Below, piece after piece: positions 14,869 to 24,068 of a stretch of DNA of 64,000 nt. Under the pieces are notes generated by a model. It did not search any database. It saw only the letters and a program-made list of their open reading frames with translations, and was not told the origin of the DNA. The DNA lies in assembly GCF_016616095.2 (NCBI RefSeq), contig NZ_CP067089.2, positions 2,418,001 through 2,482,000 on the forward strand, written 5' to 3'. A program made the translations under genes and the position numbers. The first letter of the stretch is position 1. Each line of letters begins with the position of its first letter. Source of the DNA: Breznakiella homolactica (GTDB lineage Bacteria > Spirochaetota > Spirochaetia > Treponematales > Breznakiellaceae).

Positions 14869-16137
14869 CTATAAAATCGAAAATTCAAGTACGGAATCGG
14901 AGGAAAAGCCCTCCAGTTCCTTGGGACCAACGGTGAGGTTAATCATCTCCGACGGCTGTACGTGGCCTTTCTTTATTGTCTTAACCGGGCGGTTATCCAG
15001 CCGGAGTTCCAGCACCGCGTCATTTTTGACAATCAGCGAACGGAGATAAACCTTGTTTTCTTCCCGGGTGCTGAGCTTTCCGGGATTTACGTACCGCACG
15101 TTGGAACCGGCCTTTACCCTGACCTGCGGCCCGGTCCGCTCTCCCTTGAGCCAGGACGCGGCGTGCCGGCCGGCCCGGCGGGCTTCCTCGGCGACCCAGT
15201 CAACCAGGTCATGGACGTGGAGCACGTTGCCGCAGGCGAACACACCGTCGATGTTCGTCATGAGGCTGGAGTCCACCGCCGGGCCATTGGTGGTTCCGTT
15301 GAGTTCAACTCCAGCATCCTTGGACAGTTCGTTTTCCGGGACGAGCCCCACGGACAGCAGCACCGTATCGCAGTCGATGCGGAAAGCCTTTTCCGGCACC
15401 AGGGCGCCGTTTTCCATGGGAGTCACTTCCACACCCTCAACACGGTCATTGCCGAATATGTTCGTGGTCTGGGAGGAAAGGTACAGGGGGATGTCAAAAT
15501 CGTGGAGACACTGGACGATATTCCGGGTGAGTCCCGAGGGATAGGGCATGATCTCCACCACCGCTTTTACGGTGCAGCCCACCCAGCTCATGCGCCGGGC
15601 CATGATCAGCCCGATATCGCCGGAACCGATAACCACAATTTCCTTTCCGGGGATATACCCTTCAATATTAACGAGACGCTGGGCAAGGCCGGCGGTGTAT
15701 ACCCCCGCCGGCCGGGAGCCGGGAATCCGTACATTGCCCCGGTTCCGCTCACGGCAGCCCATGGCCAGAACCACCGCCCGGGCGCTGATCCTGAGCATCC
15801 CCAGGTCCGGGGACGCGCAGATGAGTTCCTTGTAGGCACCTTCGGTATTCGAAGGGTCCACCGGCCGGAGGGAACAGACCGTGGTCCCAAGGTATACGGC
15901 GATATCGGAATCCGCGGTTTTTACCGCGAACCGTTCGGCGAATTCCGGGCCGGTAAGCTCCTCCGAGAATTCATGGAGGCCGAATCCGTTATGGATACAC
16001 TGCATCAGAATGCCGCCGAGGTGGTCTTCCCGTTCAATGATCGCGCAGGAAAAACCAGCTTCCTGCAGTTCCAGGGCCGCCGCCATGCCCGCGGCGCCGC
16101 CGCCGATTACCGCCGCGTCGTACCGAAGTTCCTTCAT
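14869..16137 (-). CDS. FAD/NAD(P)-dependent oxidoreductase, partner of GlpA-like dehydrogenase
   Basis: This 422-residue flavoprotein of the pyridine-nucleotide disulfide oxidoreductase superfamily has an N-terminal FAD motif AVIGGGAAGMAAALELQEAG (about residues 9-28) and a central NAD motif VVIGSGDIGLIMARRM (about 167-182). The ATG-type motif GVFACGNVLHVHDLVDWV lies near residue 298. It lacks a redox CxxC of the thioredoxin-reductase kind. In related operons this subunit reoxidises the glycerol-3-phosphate dehydrogenase. Its ATG overlaps the upstream GlpA-like stop (16134-16137), so the two are translationally coupled. Confidence 0.88.
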   Translation of the reverse strand: MKELRYDAAVIGGGAAGMAAALELQEAGFSCAIIEREDHLGGILMQCIHNGFGLHEFSEELTGPEFAERFAVKTADSDIAVYLGTTVCSLRPVDPSNTEGAYKELICASPDLGMLRISARAVVLAMGCRERNRGNVRIPGSRPAGVYTAGLAQRLVNIEGYIPGKEIVVIGSGDIGLIMARRMSWVGCTVKAVVEIMPYPSGLTRNIVQCLHDFDIPLYLSSQTTNIFGNDRVEGVEVTPMENGALVPEKAFRIDCDTVLLSVGLVPENELSKDAGVELNGTTNGPAVDSSLMTNIDGVFACGNVLHVHDLVDWVAEEARRAGRHAASWLKGERTGPQVRVKAGSNVRYVNPGKLSTREENKVYLRSLIVKNDAVLELRLDNRPVKTIKKGHVQPSEMINLTVGPKELEGFSSDSVLEFSIL

Positions 16138-17612
16138 AATTCAGCCTCCAAGACCCGGCTTTTCCCCCCGTGCTTCGTTACCTCGTCCCAGGTAAGGCCG
16201 GTTTCGCGCATGATTATCTTGATTATTTTGTAGGTGCAGAAACCTCCCTGGCAGCGGCCCATCTGGGCCCGGGTAAAATACTTTACCCCGTCCAGGGTGT
16301 AATGGCCGAGCCTGACGGCCTCAACGATTTCAGCTTCGCTCACGTTTTCGCAGCGGCATACGATGTTACCCCAGGCTGGATCTTCGGCAATGAGGCTGTC
16401 CAGCTCAAAGGGGGTAAGTTCACGGGTCCGGGACCGGGGTTCCACGAAGGGATCCCAGCCGGATTTTTCCGTAAGATCCAGGCCCATCTTCTTGAGAAGA
16501 TCCTTGACGTATTCCCCGATTGCCGGGGACGCGGTAAGTCCCGGAGACTGGATTCCCGCGACCTGCACAAAGGCCGGGGCTTTTTGGGAAATATCAATAT
16601 AAAAGTCCTCTTCCAGATACGGCCGCAGTCCCGCGAAACTGGTGATCACATCGCTGCGGCTTAAGGACGGAACCATGTGTTTTCCCGAATCGAGAATCTG
16701 CTCCAGCCGTTCCCCGGTGGTGGCGAAATCGTACTTGCTTTCCACCGGGTCCGCGGTGGGCCCCACCAGAACGGTCCCTTCCACCGTGGGAATAACCAGC
16801 ATGCCCTTGGAAACCGAAGTGGGAACCGGAAAAATAACCCGGTCCGGGCGCGCCTTGGTAAGGCGGTCCATGAGAAAATATTCACCCTTTCTGGCTTTGA
16901 TGGTAAATTCCTCGCCGCCGAAAACTTTCGAAATATCATCCGCGAAAAGCCCCGCGGCGTTTACCACATACCGGGCCGAAACGGTCCGGCCGTCCCCGGA
17001 ACGGACGGTCCAGAGATTTTTCTTCTCATCCCAGCCGGCCCCTTCCACCAGATAATCCGTGTACAGATGCACACCGTTTTTCATGGCCGATTCGACCAGG
17101 GCAAACACGAAACGGTATGGTTCCACAATACCGCCGCCGGGAGCGTAGAGGCCGCCGGCCACATCGGAGGAAAGCTTCGGTTCAAGTTCGAGGATCCGTT
17201 CCCGGGAACACAGTTCAATGCCGATTACCCCGTTATCAACGCCCTGCATGTACAGGTGTTCCACGGATTTCATCTCATCATCATGGAGGGCGGCCACAAG
17301 AATACCGCACCGCTTAAAGGGAAAATCCAGCTCCCGGCGGAGCTGGTCAAACATAAGGTTGCCCTGTATTTCCAGCCGCGCCTTGAGGTACTGTTTGTTA
17401 TGGTGAAAGCCGCCGTGGACAATGCCGGAATTCGCCTTTGAGGTTCCAAAGGAAACATCCGCGGCTTTTTCCAGCACCGCGATCCGGCAGGTATACAGGG
17501 AAAGCTTCCGGGCTATGTTCGCTCCGGATACGCCGCATCCGATGACCGCTACATCGTAAACTTCCTGGGCCTCCGGAGGAGGATTCAGATTGGCAATATT
17601 TATGGTCTTCAT
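16134..17612 (-). CDS. GlpA-type glycerol-3-phosphate dehydrogenase with BFD-like [2Fe-2S] domain
   Basis: This 492-residue flavoprotein has an N-terminal FAD motif VIGCGVSGANIARKLSL (about residues 23-39), a DAO substrate domain, and a C-terminal BFD-like [2Fe-2S] domain with ligands in CRCENVSEAEIVEAV (about 412-426) and CQGGFC (about 453-458). It probably oxidises glycerol-3-phosphate to DHAP. The operon continues with an FAD/NAD oxidoreductase, DUF1667 and a hypothetical protein. The start ATG 17612 leaves about 20 residues before the Rossmann strand. This is the second GlpA-like enzyme in the window; the first (6369-7535) lacks the BFD domain and uses an FrdB-like partner instead. Confidence 0.88.
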   Translation of the reverse strand: MKTINIANLNPPPEAQEVYDVAVIGCGVSGANIARKLSLYTCRIAVLEKAADVSFGTSKANSGIVHGGFHHNKQYLKARLEIQGNLMFDQLRRELDFPFKRCGILVAALHDDEMKSVEHLYMQGVDNGVIGIELCSRERILELEPKLSSDVAGGLYAPGGGIVEPYRFVFALVESAMKNGVHLYTDYLVEGAGWDEKKNLWTVRSGDGRTVSARYVVNAAGLFADDISKVFGGEEFTIKARKGEYFLMDRLTKARPDRVIFPVPTSVSKGMLVIPTVEGTVLVGPTADPVESKYDFATTGERLEQILDSGKHMVPSLSRSDVITSFAGLRPYLEEDFYIDISQKAPAFVQVAGIQSPGLTASPAIGEYVKDLLKKMGLDLTEKSGWDPFVEPRSRTRELTPFELDSLIAEDPAWGNIVCRCENVSEAEIVEAVRLGHYTLDGVKYFTRAQMGRCQGGFCTYKIIKIIMRETGLTWDEVTKHGGKSRVLEAEL

Positions 17613-17800
17613 ATAGGTTCCTCATATTCAGTATACACTACTTGCGGAAAGTATGCAGGAAAAACGGGTAGTCCCAAGCCTTCCAATCCGGCAGCACCCG
17701 GGGAGAGCCGGGGCACCAGAGCCGAAGGTTTTACTCCACCTAACCGGACCCGGCCCCGCCGCCCCTTTTGATTCAGGGGTTTTTTATATACAATAATCCC
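17613..17800. other. Divergent intergenic region
   Basis: This 188-bp spacer lies between the divergent GlpA-type operon and the DUF4838 gene. GCGGAAAGTATGCAGG (17644-17659) and the stretch around 17692-17730 faintly resemble the outer arms of the nested-palindrome family, but no paired arm is found. I see no gene. Confidence 0.3.
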
Positions 17801-18889
17801 ATGGCCGAATTCGATATTTCAAAAGAATGGACCATTCTCGCGCCGGACCGGGGATTGGTGTGGACCGCGGCGGAGGAAATTTCACGGTGCGTACAGGTGC
17901 TCCGGAAACGGGAAGCCCTAAATTTGAAACCCGCGGAGATTATTGACGGTTCCGGCGGAGCCCCAGAGGGGGACAGCCCGCTGATTGTGATGAACCATGA
18001 CCAGCAGGACAACTGCCGATCGGGATTCTCCTGGCGCGCCGGGAAGGACCGCGTTGAAATTTACGGGGATTCTCCCCGGGGCCTCTGTGGCGGGGCGTAC
18101 AGTTTTCTGGCGGCCCTGGGATTTTCCTGGCCCGATCCGTACACAGAAACGGTCCCCCAGAATACCGGAGCGGCCCGGAATCTCTACAGCCTCAGTTCCG
18201 GTTCGGGATTTGAAAAATCCGAAAACACCCCGGAGCATCACCGCCGGTTGGTCTTTACCAGGGAAACTCCGGCAAAAGCCGAAACAGCCTGGCTCGTGTG
18301 GGCCCGGCGCAATTCCGTGGATACCGCGGTGGTCCCCCTGTATTACGGACGTATTCCCGCGTCCGGGATCAGAGGCATGGGCGGCCGCAGGCAGAAGCGG
18401 CTGTGCAGGAAGGCCAGGGATATGGGCTTTACGGTTGAAGCCGGGGGGTGGGATCTTTCGGGATTTGTACCCCGGAAAAACTTCGGCGCGAAGCGGGAAC
18501 TGCTGCGGATGGAACAGGGGAAGCGGATAAAACACACCAATTTCTGCGCCACCAATCCCGATACGTTAGAAATAATAAGGAAAGGTATATCCAAACTGCT
18601 TTCCGCCTGCCCGGAACTAGAAACGATCCATCTCTGGCCCGACCGGCACAACGAAACCCTGTGGTGCGCGTGCCCCGCCTGCCGGGCTTTTTCCGCCGGG
18701 GAGCAGTACCTCATGGCGGTCAGCGCTGCCGCGGACGCCGGGGAGCGGGTTAATCCCCGGTTCACCGTATCTTACTATGACACCGGAGAGACCGGGGATA
18801 TTCAGCCCGGACCGAATACTCTGGGTCTGAATTTTCTTCCGGGATCACCGGAAGCCGCGGCCAGGGGCTGGTTTTTGGCGGATCGGTGA
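17801..18889 (+). CDS. DUF4838-type carbohydrate-related protein, short form
   Basis: This 362-residue protein has an N-terminal half (GDSPRGLCGGAYSFLAALGFSWPDP-like region near residue 95) that resembles the alpha-glucuronidase N-terminal fold seen in carbohydrate-active enzymes. The C-terminal half has CATNPDTLEIIRKGISKLL, the motif HLWPDRHNE and the cysteine pair WCACPACRAF, typical of DUF4838. Relatives are usually longer, so this copy may be naturally short or truncated at the C-terminus. No signal peptide is seen. ATG 17801 is preferred over an upstream TTG. It converges with the FGGY kinase gene (11-bp gap), near a ribose/xylose-type importer, suggesting plant-glycan use. Confidence 0.6.
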   Translation: MAEFDISKEWTILAPDRGLVWTAAEEISRCVQVLRKREALNLKPAEIIDGSGGAPEGDSPLIVMNHDQQDNCRSGFSWRAGKDRVEIYGDSPRGLCGGAYSFLAALGFSWPDPYTETVPQNTGAARNLYSLSSGSGFEKSENTPEHHRRLVFTRETPAKAETAWLVWARRNSVDTAVVPLYYGRIPASGIRGMGGRRQKRLCRKARDMGFTVEAGGWDLSGFVPRKNFGAKRELLRMEQGKRIKHTNFCATNPDTLEIIRKGISKLLSACPELETIHLWPDRHNETLWCACPACRAFSAGEQYLMAVSAAADAGERVNPRFTVSYYDTGETGDIQPGPNTLGLNFLPGSPEAAARGWFLADR

Positions 18890-18900
18890 CAGTGCCTTTG

Positions 18901-20403
18901 CTATTCCAGGCTGATGCCCCATTCTTTTTCTATTTCCCTTTTATATGAATCGAAAAGCCCGCGGTAGGCGAGGACATTGCCGGGAACGGGTTGGATCTCC
19001 TTTGTTTTGTTGAAGGCAATATACCGTTCGCACAATTCCTGAAGTGTAACGGGATTGCCTTTCACATGCCCGTCCAGGTACATGGCCTGAAGAGCGGCAC
19101 CCAGGGCACCGCCTTCATCGCTCACGAGGCAGTGAACCGGCTTACCGAAAACATCCGCAATTATCCTGCGCCAGGGCGCGCTGTTGGCCCCTCCGCCGAA
19201 AACAACCAGTTCCCGGGGTTCGGGGAATGACCGTACGATTTTATCGAATCCCCATTTCAGGGTAAAGATGACCGACTCCGCGGCAGCCCGGACAATATTT
19301 TCCCGCCTGGTGTTCAGCGTGGTAAGATTTTTTACGATCCCCCGGGATGACGGCAGCGGCGGCATCCGTTCTCCGCTGAAAAAGGGAATAACCGTAACGC
19401 CATCAGCTCCGACAGGAGCGGTATCCATATCCCTGTCCAATTCCTCAATTCGGAGTCCGAACAGATCCTGGATGGTATTGGCGGCGCTGGTCGCGTTAAG
19501 CGTACAGGAAGTAACGAGCCAGATACCATCGATCACATCGTAAACCTGGAGAAGCCTGTCCACGGCGTTTTCCGTGACCGGGGAAAGAAGCGCCACGGTG
19601 CCGCTCGTTCCAAGCCCGATAGCGCAGCGTCCATTTACTATTGCCGATGTTCCCAGGGCTCCCATGGTGTTATCACCGCCGCCGCAGGCAACCAATGTAC
19701 CGGGCGCCAGGCCGAGGGTCTCCGCGGTCTCCGGGAGAATTGTCCCCAGTGGTCTGTCCCAGCTGTATACCGGCGGCACCGCGTTTTTAAGTATGCCGGA
19801 AGGATCGATAATGTTTATCATTTCGGAAGAGTATTGCCGGGCGGCGACATCATAGTACCCGGTACCGCTGACTTCACTCCCTTCGGTGGCGTACACTCCG
19901 GTAAGATAGAAATTGATATAATCATGGGGAAGCAGAATATGCCGGACCCGGGCAAACAGTTCCGGCTCATGAACCGCCAGGTACCGGACTTTGCTGGCGG
20001 TAAATCCAACGGGAAAAGATGTATTGATCCGCCGCCATACCGCTTCGGGTCCGCCGGCATCCCGGATTATGGCGCTGTTTTCTTCCGCGGTGGATGTATC
20101 GTTCCAGAGCTTTGCCCTGCGCAGAACCTTTCCGTCCCCATCCAGCGCCACAAGACCGTGCTGCTGACCGCTTACGGCCAAGGCTCTGATTTCGCTGCCG
20201 CTGATCCCGGCATCCGCGACCGCCGCGCGGACTGATTCGATCAAAGCGGAAATCCACCATTGGGGATCCTGCTCACGCAGCCCTGAATCGTCGGCAGCAA
20301 TGGAATGACCGGCATACCCCTTGCCGATTACCGCGCCGCCGCGGGAATCGAATACAATCGCCTTGGTTCCCTGGGTGCCGCAGTCGATGCCCATGTAGTA
20401 CAT
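18901..20403 (-). CDS. FGGY-family carbohydrate kinase (xylulokinase-like)
   Basis: This 500-residue sugar kinase has the phosphate-1 motif MGIDCGTQGTKAIVFD at the N-terminus, the substrate-side motif SGQQHGLVALD (about residues 79-89), AKLWNDTST (about 98-106), the ATP-binding GLGTSGTVALL (about 263-273) and the C-terminal FGGGANSAPWRRIIADVFG (about 399-417). SGQQHG followed by LWND is typical of xylulokinases, which make xylulose-5-phosphate; other pentuloses or hexuloses are possible. It is the last gene downstream of a ribose/xylose-type ABC permease (9-bp gap, AGGAG before the ATG), so it probably phosphorylates the imported sugar. No xylA lies nearby. Confidence 0.85.
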   Translation of the reverse strand: MYYMGIDCGTQGTKAIVFDSRGGAVIGKGYAGHSIAADDSGLREQDPQWWISALIESVRAAVADAGISGSEIRALAVSGQQHGLVALDGDGKVLRRAKLWNDTSTAEENSAIIRDAGGPEAVWRRINTSFPVGFTASKVRYLAVHEPELFARVRHILLPHDYINFYLTGVYATEGSEVSGTGYYDVAARQYSSEMINIIDPSGILKNAVPPVYSWDRPLGTILPETAETLGLAPGTLVACGGGDNTMGALGTSAIVNGRCAIGLGTSGTVALLSPVTENAVDRLLQVYDVIDGIWLVTSCTLNATSAANTIQDLFGLRIEELDRDMDTAPVGADGVTVIPFFSGERMPPLPSSRGIVKNLTTLNTRRENIVRAAAESVIFTLKWGFDKIVRSFPEPRELVVFGGGANSAPWRRIIADVFGKPVHCLVSDEGGALGAALQAMYLDGHVKGNPVTLQELCERYIAFNKTKEIQPVPGNVLAYRGLFDSYKREIEKEWGISLE

Positions 20404-20412
20404 ATCCGGCTC

Positions 20413-21393
20413 CTAGGAGGCCTTCGCCTTTTTGAAATAATCGATAAGCACGGCGATTATTATTACGATGCCCTTCACCACGAGCTGCCACGAAGAATCG
20501 ATACCCATCAGATTCATGCCATTGGACAGCACCGCGATGAGAACGACCCCGATGATGGTGCCGAAGAGCCCGCCCACACCGCCGCTCATGCTGGTGCCGC
20601 CGAGCACCACCGCCGCGATGGCATCCATTTCGGCGCTGGTACCGGCGGTGGAGGTCCCGCTGAACATCCGGGAAGCCAGGATGATTCCCGCGATTGACGC
20701 CATGAGAGAACTGAACACAAAAACCAGGAACGTTATGAACCGGGTATTGATGCCGCTGAATTCCGCGGCCTGGCGGTTGCCGCCGGTGGCGTACAGGTTC
20801 CGGCCGAATTTCGTCTTATTCAGGAGCAGGGCGGTAATAAGGCATATAACAATCATATACACAACCTGGGTCGGCACTACCCCGCCGATGTACCCCGTTC
20901 CAATATATGCAAAAAAGTCATTGTCGATGGAAATGGTCTTGCTCCCCGTATAGAGCCGGGCGAAGCCCCTGCCGATATTCATCATTGCCAAAGTAATGAT
21001 GAATGGCGGAATCCCCGTGGAAGCGATGATGCCGCCGTTGATTACCCCGATGAGAAGGCCCACGAGCAAGGCCAGCACAATAGCTGCCATGGGCGGCATG
21101 CCATTGTTGGTCATAAATCCCGCGACCAGGCAGCCGGTTACCGCCATGGTAGAGCCCACGGAAAGGTCAATGCCGCCCAGCAGAATCACCATGAGCATAC
21201 CGCAGGAGAGGAACATATTGTTGGAAAGCTGCCGGAGGACATTGAAAAAATTCCGCTGGCTCATAAATACGGGACTCATAAATGAGAGAAAGATACAGAG
21301 CAGAACCAAGCCAATGATGATACCGAGCTGATCCTTGATTCCGGCGTAGATCGGATTGCCTTCAAACCGGGCTAAGGGATTTTTCTTTGCCAT
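20413..21393 (-). CDS. Sugar ABC transporter permease (RbsC/XylH-like)
   Basis: This 326-residue BPD-type permease has about eight to ten membrane helices and the family motifs GGIDLSVGSTMAVTG, INGGIIASTGIPPFIITLAM and GGTSMSGGVGGLFGT, diagnostic of the RbsC/XylH class of pentose importers. The start ATG 21393 has AGGAGGA 6 bp upstream; an open frame extends further but has no site. It lies 10 bp after the ATPase gene and 9 bp before the kinase gene. It forms the membrane channel of the importer with two ATPase domains and the binding protein at 23008-23937. Confidence 0.92.
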   Translation of the reverse strand: MAKKNPLARFEGNPIYAGIKDQLGIIIGLVLLCIFLSFMSPVFMSQRNFFNVLRQLSNNMFLSCGMLMVILLGGIDLSVGSTMAVTGCLVAGFMTNNGMPPMAAIVLALLVGLLIGVINGGIIASTGIPPFIITLAMMNIGRGFARLYTGSKTISIDNDFFAYIGTGYIGGVVPTQVVYMIVICLITALLLNKTKFGRNLYATGGNRQAAEFSGINTRFITFLVFVFSSLMASIAGIILASRMFSGTSTAGTSAEMDAIAAVVLGGTSMSGGVGGLFGTIIGVVLIAVLSNGMNLMGIDSSWQLVVKGIVIIIAVLIDYFKKAKAS

Positions 21394-21403
21394 ACTATTC
21401 CTC

Positions 21404-22891
21404 CTAATCGATGTCCATGGTAGCGAGATGCATGATCTTTTCCTGGGTAAAATCTGAATCAATGATTCCCGCTATGCATCCGTGGTTCATCACCGCGACC
21501 CGGTCGCTCATATTGATAATCTCCGGCAGTTCCGATGAGATGAGAATGATACTCACCCCCTCCTTCGCCAGTTCGTTGATGATAGAGTAAATTTCAGCCT
21601 TGGCGCTTACATCGATTCCCCGGGTCGGTTCATCCAGGATAAGCACCTTCGGATGGGACGCTAACCAGCGGCCGATGATAACCTTCTGCTGATTGCCTCC
21701 GGAGAGTTTTGCGATCGCCTGGTTCAGGGACGGTGTCTTTACTTTCATCCTGGTACAGTACGTTTCCGCTATGGTCTGTTCCTTTTTTCTGTCCACATAC
21801 ACACCACGGATAAATTGATCCAGTACAACTATCGAGGAATTGAACCGGAGATTCTGAATAGGATAGATACCTTCCAATTTTCTGTTTTCGGGTACGAGGC
21901 TGAGTCCGTATTTCAGGGCGGTGCGAACGTTTTTAATGTTCGTCTCTCTGCCGCCGATTTTTATTGTTCCCCCGGTTTTTCTCGTCAGGCCGAAGAGGCA
22001 CTTCATGGTCTCGCTCCGGCCGGCGCCGACAAGGCCGGCGAATCCGAGGATCTCGCCTCTGCGCAGGGAGAAGGAAACATCTCTGACCATGCCGCCGTCG
22101 CTGAGGTTTTCCACATTGAGTATCACCTCATCGGCGGCGGCGGCATCTTTGGTGTAGAAATTTTTGAGCTCCCGTCCAACCATCATGGAGATCAATTTCT
22201 CCCGGGTAGTGGACCGGGTCTCAACGGTTCCGATATATTTTCCGTCGCGCATAACCGTGATACGGTCGGCGATTTCGTCAAATTCACTGATACGGTGGGA
22301 AATATAAATAATACCGATTCCCTGGGCTTTGAGTTTTTTAATCCGGTCGAAGAGAACCGCCACTTCCTTTTCGGAAAGGGATGAAGTCGGTTCATCCATG
22401 ACAATTATCCGGGCACCGAAGGAAATAGCCCGGATGATTTCAACCATCTGCTGGTTTGCGATGCTGAGGCTGCGGAGTTTAGCGGCAGCCTGCAAGTCAA
22501 GGTCGGCGTCATCGAGCATACGCTGGGTCCGGTTCTTCATTTCCTTTGCATTGAGAAGAACTTTTCCCCGCAGTTCCTTGCCCATGAAAACATTCTCTGC
22601 AATGGTCATATCGGGAACGACCATCAGTTCCTGGTGGATAATGCTGATTCCCAGAGCCTGGGCACCGTGAACGCTATCAATATGAACTTTTTCACCGTTG
22701 ATAAAAATATCACCGCCGTCGGGATGGTAAATCCCGCCAAGGACTTTGATCAGCGTTGATTTTCCCGCTCCGTTTTCTCCCAGCAGGGCGTGAACCTCCC
22801 CGGGTCTCAACTCAAACAACGCGTCTTCCAGGGCCTTAACTCCCGGAAACGTCATGGTGATACCCTGCATCCTGAGCAATAGATTGTCCAC
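21404..22891 (-). CDS. Sugar ABC transporter ATP-binding protein (RbsA/XylG-like, two domains)
   Basis: This 495-residue protein has two fused ABC domains, as usual for pentose importers. Domain 1 has Walker A GENGAGKSTLIK (about residues 38-49) and Walker B RIIVMDEPTSSL. Domain 2 has the degenerate Walker A GLVGAGRSETMK (about 293-304), the signature LSGGNQQKV and Walker B VLILDEPTRGID. It powers uptake with the permease 10 bp downstream. The start ATG 22891 has AGGAGGA upstream. The gene follows the binding-protein gene after a 116-bp gap holding a terminator-like hairpin, so it may be expressed below the binding protein. Confidence 0.93.
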   Translation of the reverse strand: MDNLLLRMQGITMTFPGVKALEDALFELRPGEVHALLGENGAGKSTLIKVLGGIYHPDGGDIFINGEKVHIDSVHGAQALGISIIHQELMVVPDMTIAENVFMGKELRGKVLLNAKEMKNRTQRMLDDADLDLQAAAKLRSLSIANQQMVEIIRAISFGARIIVMDEPTSSLSEKEVAVLFDRIKKLKAQGIGIIYISHRISEFDEIADRITVMRDGKYIGTVETRSTTREKLISMMVGRELKNFYTKDAAAADEVILNVENLSDGGMVRDVSFSLRRGEILGFAGLVGAGRSETMKCLFGLTRKTGGTIKIGGRETNIKNVRTALKYGLSLVPENRKLEGIYPIQNLRFNSSIVVLDQFIRGVYVDRKKEQTIAETYCTRMKVKTPSLNQAIAKLSGGNQQKVIIGRWLASHPKVLILDEPTRGIDVSAKAEIYSIINELAKEGVSIILISSELPEIINMSDRVAVMNHGCIAGIIDSDFTQEKIMHLATMDID

Positions 22892-22947
22892 GGTTCCTCC
22901 TTCACGCTCCTGAATTATCAGAAGAAAATTGTTTCATTCCGGAATCC

Positions 22948-22991
22948 GGAAAAGACCGCCCCGCCGGCCCTGCATGGCACCGGAGGAGCGG
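22948..22991 (-). terminator. Terminator-like attenuator after the sugar-binding-protein gene
   Basis: On the minus strand a 12-bp stem (CCGCTCCTCCGG at 22991-22980 with CCGGCGGGGCGG at 22967-22956; one mismatch, one wobble) is followed by TCTTTTCC. It lies between the binding-protein stop and the ATPase gene. A partly efficient terminator here would give more binding protein than ATPase and permease. Confidence 0.5.
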
Positions 22992-23007
22992 GACAGCCCC
23001 TAGTTTT

Positions 23008-23937
23008 TTACTGCCAGAAACCGAGGTAGTCTTTGGCGTTGTTAATATCCATAAGGAAAGTGGGAACGTAAAATTCTTTGTCGTAAGGCTGACCGGCGAG
23101 AATATTGTAGGCCACCTCGGCGCACTTTACGCCGATCTGCTTGGGACTCTGGGCGGCGGTCCCGGCGTACTGGGTTCCCTGGGCGATAACCTGCTTCGCT
23201 TCCGGCGCGCCGTCCACACCGTACACCAGCACATTGGCGTTGGCCTCAACCACGGCGCCGTAGGCGCCCATGCCGCTTTGGTCGTTGACACAGAAAAACG
23301 CCCTCAGATTCGGATTGGCGGTGAGGATGTCCGTTGCCTTCTCAAGACCGGGACCGGGTTTGCCCTGGGCATCCTGCTGGGCGACAATCCGGAAGTTGCT
23401 GTTGATGGCTGCCTTAAACCCTTCGGTCCTGTCCAGGCAGGCGCTGTTGGCGGGATAATCCAGAATGGCAATGGCACCGCCCTGAGGAAAGGCTTTATTG
23501 AGGGCTTCCGCGCAGATACGGCCCGCGCCCGTGTTGTCGCTGGCAATATAGGAAGCTACCAGGCTCAGATCCGCCACGGAGGTATCGAAATTTACCACCG
23601 GAATCCCGGCTTCCCGGAGGGCGAGCAGCGCCGGCCGGATTCCGTCCCGGTCCACGGGATTGAGGAATACCACATCCACGCCCCGGACGATAAAGTCGTC
23701 AATGATGTCCAGCTGGCGCTGATTGTCCTGCTGGGCGTCGATAATGATACATTCATCACCGTTGGATTCGGCAATTTCCTTTATCGATTGGCCGATGGTT
23801 TCAAAAAAGTCACTGGCCGCCCAGTAGGTGTAACCGAAAACCCGTTTATCCTTGGCTCCGTCCTTGGTGCCGCCGGCGAACAGAGAACCGCATACAATCA
23901 CGGCAATCAAACCAATAACCAGAATCTTTTTCTTCAT
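23008..23937 (-). CDS. Periplasmic sugar-binding protein (ribose/xylose/allose type)
   Basis: This 309-residue type-I periplasmic binding protein has a signal peptide (MKKKILVIGLIAVIVCG, cleavage near residue 22). The mature part follows the RbsB/AlsB pattern: GQSIKEIAESNGDECIIIDAQQDNQRQL-type region, VDVVFLNPVDRDGIRPAL, IPVVNFDTSVAD, SDNTGAGRICAEAL and VYGVDGAPEAKQVIAQG. It captures a monosaccharide outside the inner membrane for the RbsAC-like importer downstream. The start ATG 23937 has GGAGGA 7 bp upstream. A TTGACA promoter (24003-24031) and a palindrome at 24033-24059 lie upstream. Confidence 0.92.
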   Translation of the reverse strand: MKKKILVIGLIAVIVCGSLFAGGTKDGAKDKRVFGYTYWAASDFFETIGQSIKEIAESNGDECIIIDAQQDNQRQLDIIDDFIVRGVDVVFLNPVDRDGIRPALLALREAGIPVVNFDTSVADLSLVASYIASDNTGAGRICAEALNKAFPQGGAIAILDYPANSACLDRTEGFKAAINSNFRIVAQQDAQGKPGPGLEKATDILTANPNLRAFFCVNDQSGMGAYGAVVEANANVLVYGVDGAPEAKQVIAQGTQYAGTAAQSPKQIGVKCAEVAYNILAGQPYDKEFYVPTFLMDINNAKDYLGFWQ

Positions 23938-24002
23938 ACCGTTATCCTCCTGAAGAGTTTTAAAATCGCGCCATGTTGTAAAATTAACAAACGCTGTAAA
24001 TT

Positions 24003-24031
24003 CTTTTAACATTGAAACCGGGATCTGTCAA
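24003..24031 (-). promoter_or_regulatory. Promoter of the sugar-importer operon
   Basis: Consensus -35 TTGACA (24031-24026) and -10 TAAAAG (24008-24003) are separated by 17 bp on the minus strand. The -35 box abuts the palindrome at 24033-24059. Confidence 0.6.
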
Positions 24032-24032
24032 G

Positions 24033-24059
24033 AAAAATGTTTTTATTTTAAACATTTTT
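24033..24059. promoter_or_regulatory. Palindromic operator between divergent promoters
   Basis: Perfect 10-bp arms AAAAATGTTT (24033-24042) and AAACATTTTT (24050-24059) are separated by 7 bp. It sits midway between two divergent TTGACA boxes, 1 bp from the minus-strand -35 and 9 bp from the plus-strand -35, so one bound regulator could control both directions. The nearby DeoR or RpiR protein is the likely binder. Confidence 0.6.
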
Positions 24060-24068
24060 GTTTTTAGA

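Noticed and set aside
14962..16233. Open frame of 423 codons opposite the FAD/NAD oxidoreductase
   Set aside because: The oxidoreductase strand has two Rossmann motifs and coupled neighbours; the antisense product shows no domain.
17641..17760. Another nested palindrome
   Set aside because: Only a vague resemblance to one outer arm; no matching second arm or inner stem is present.
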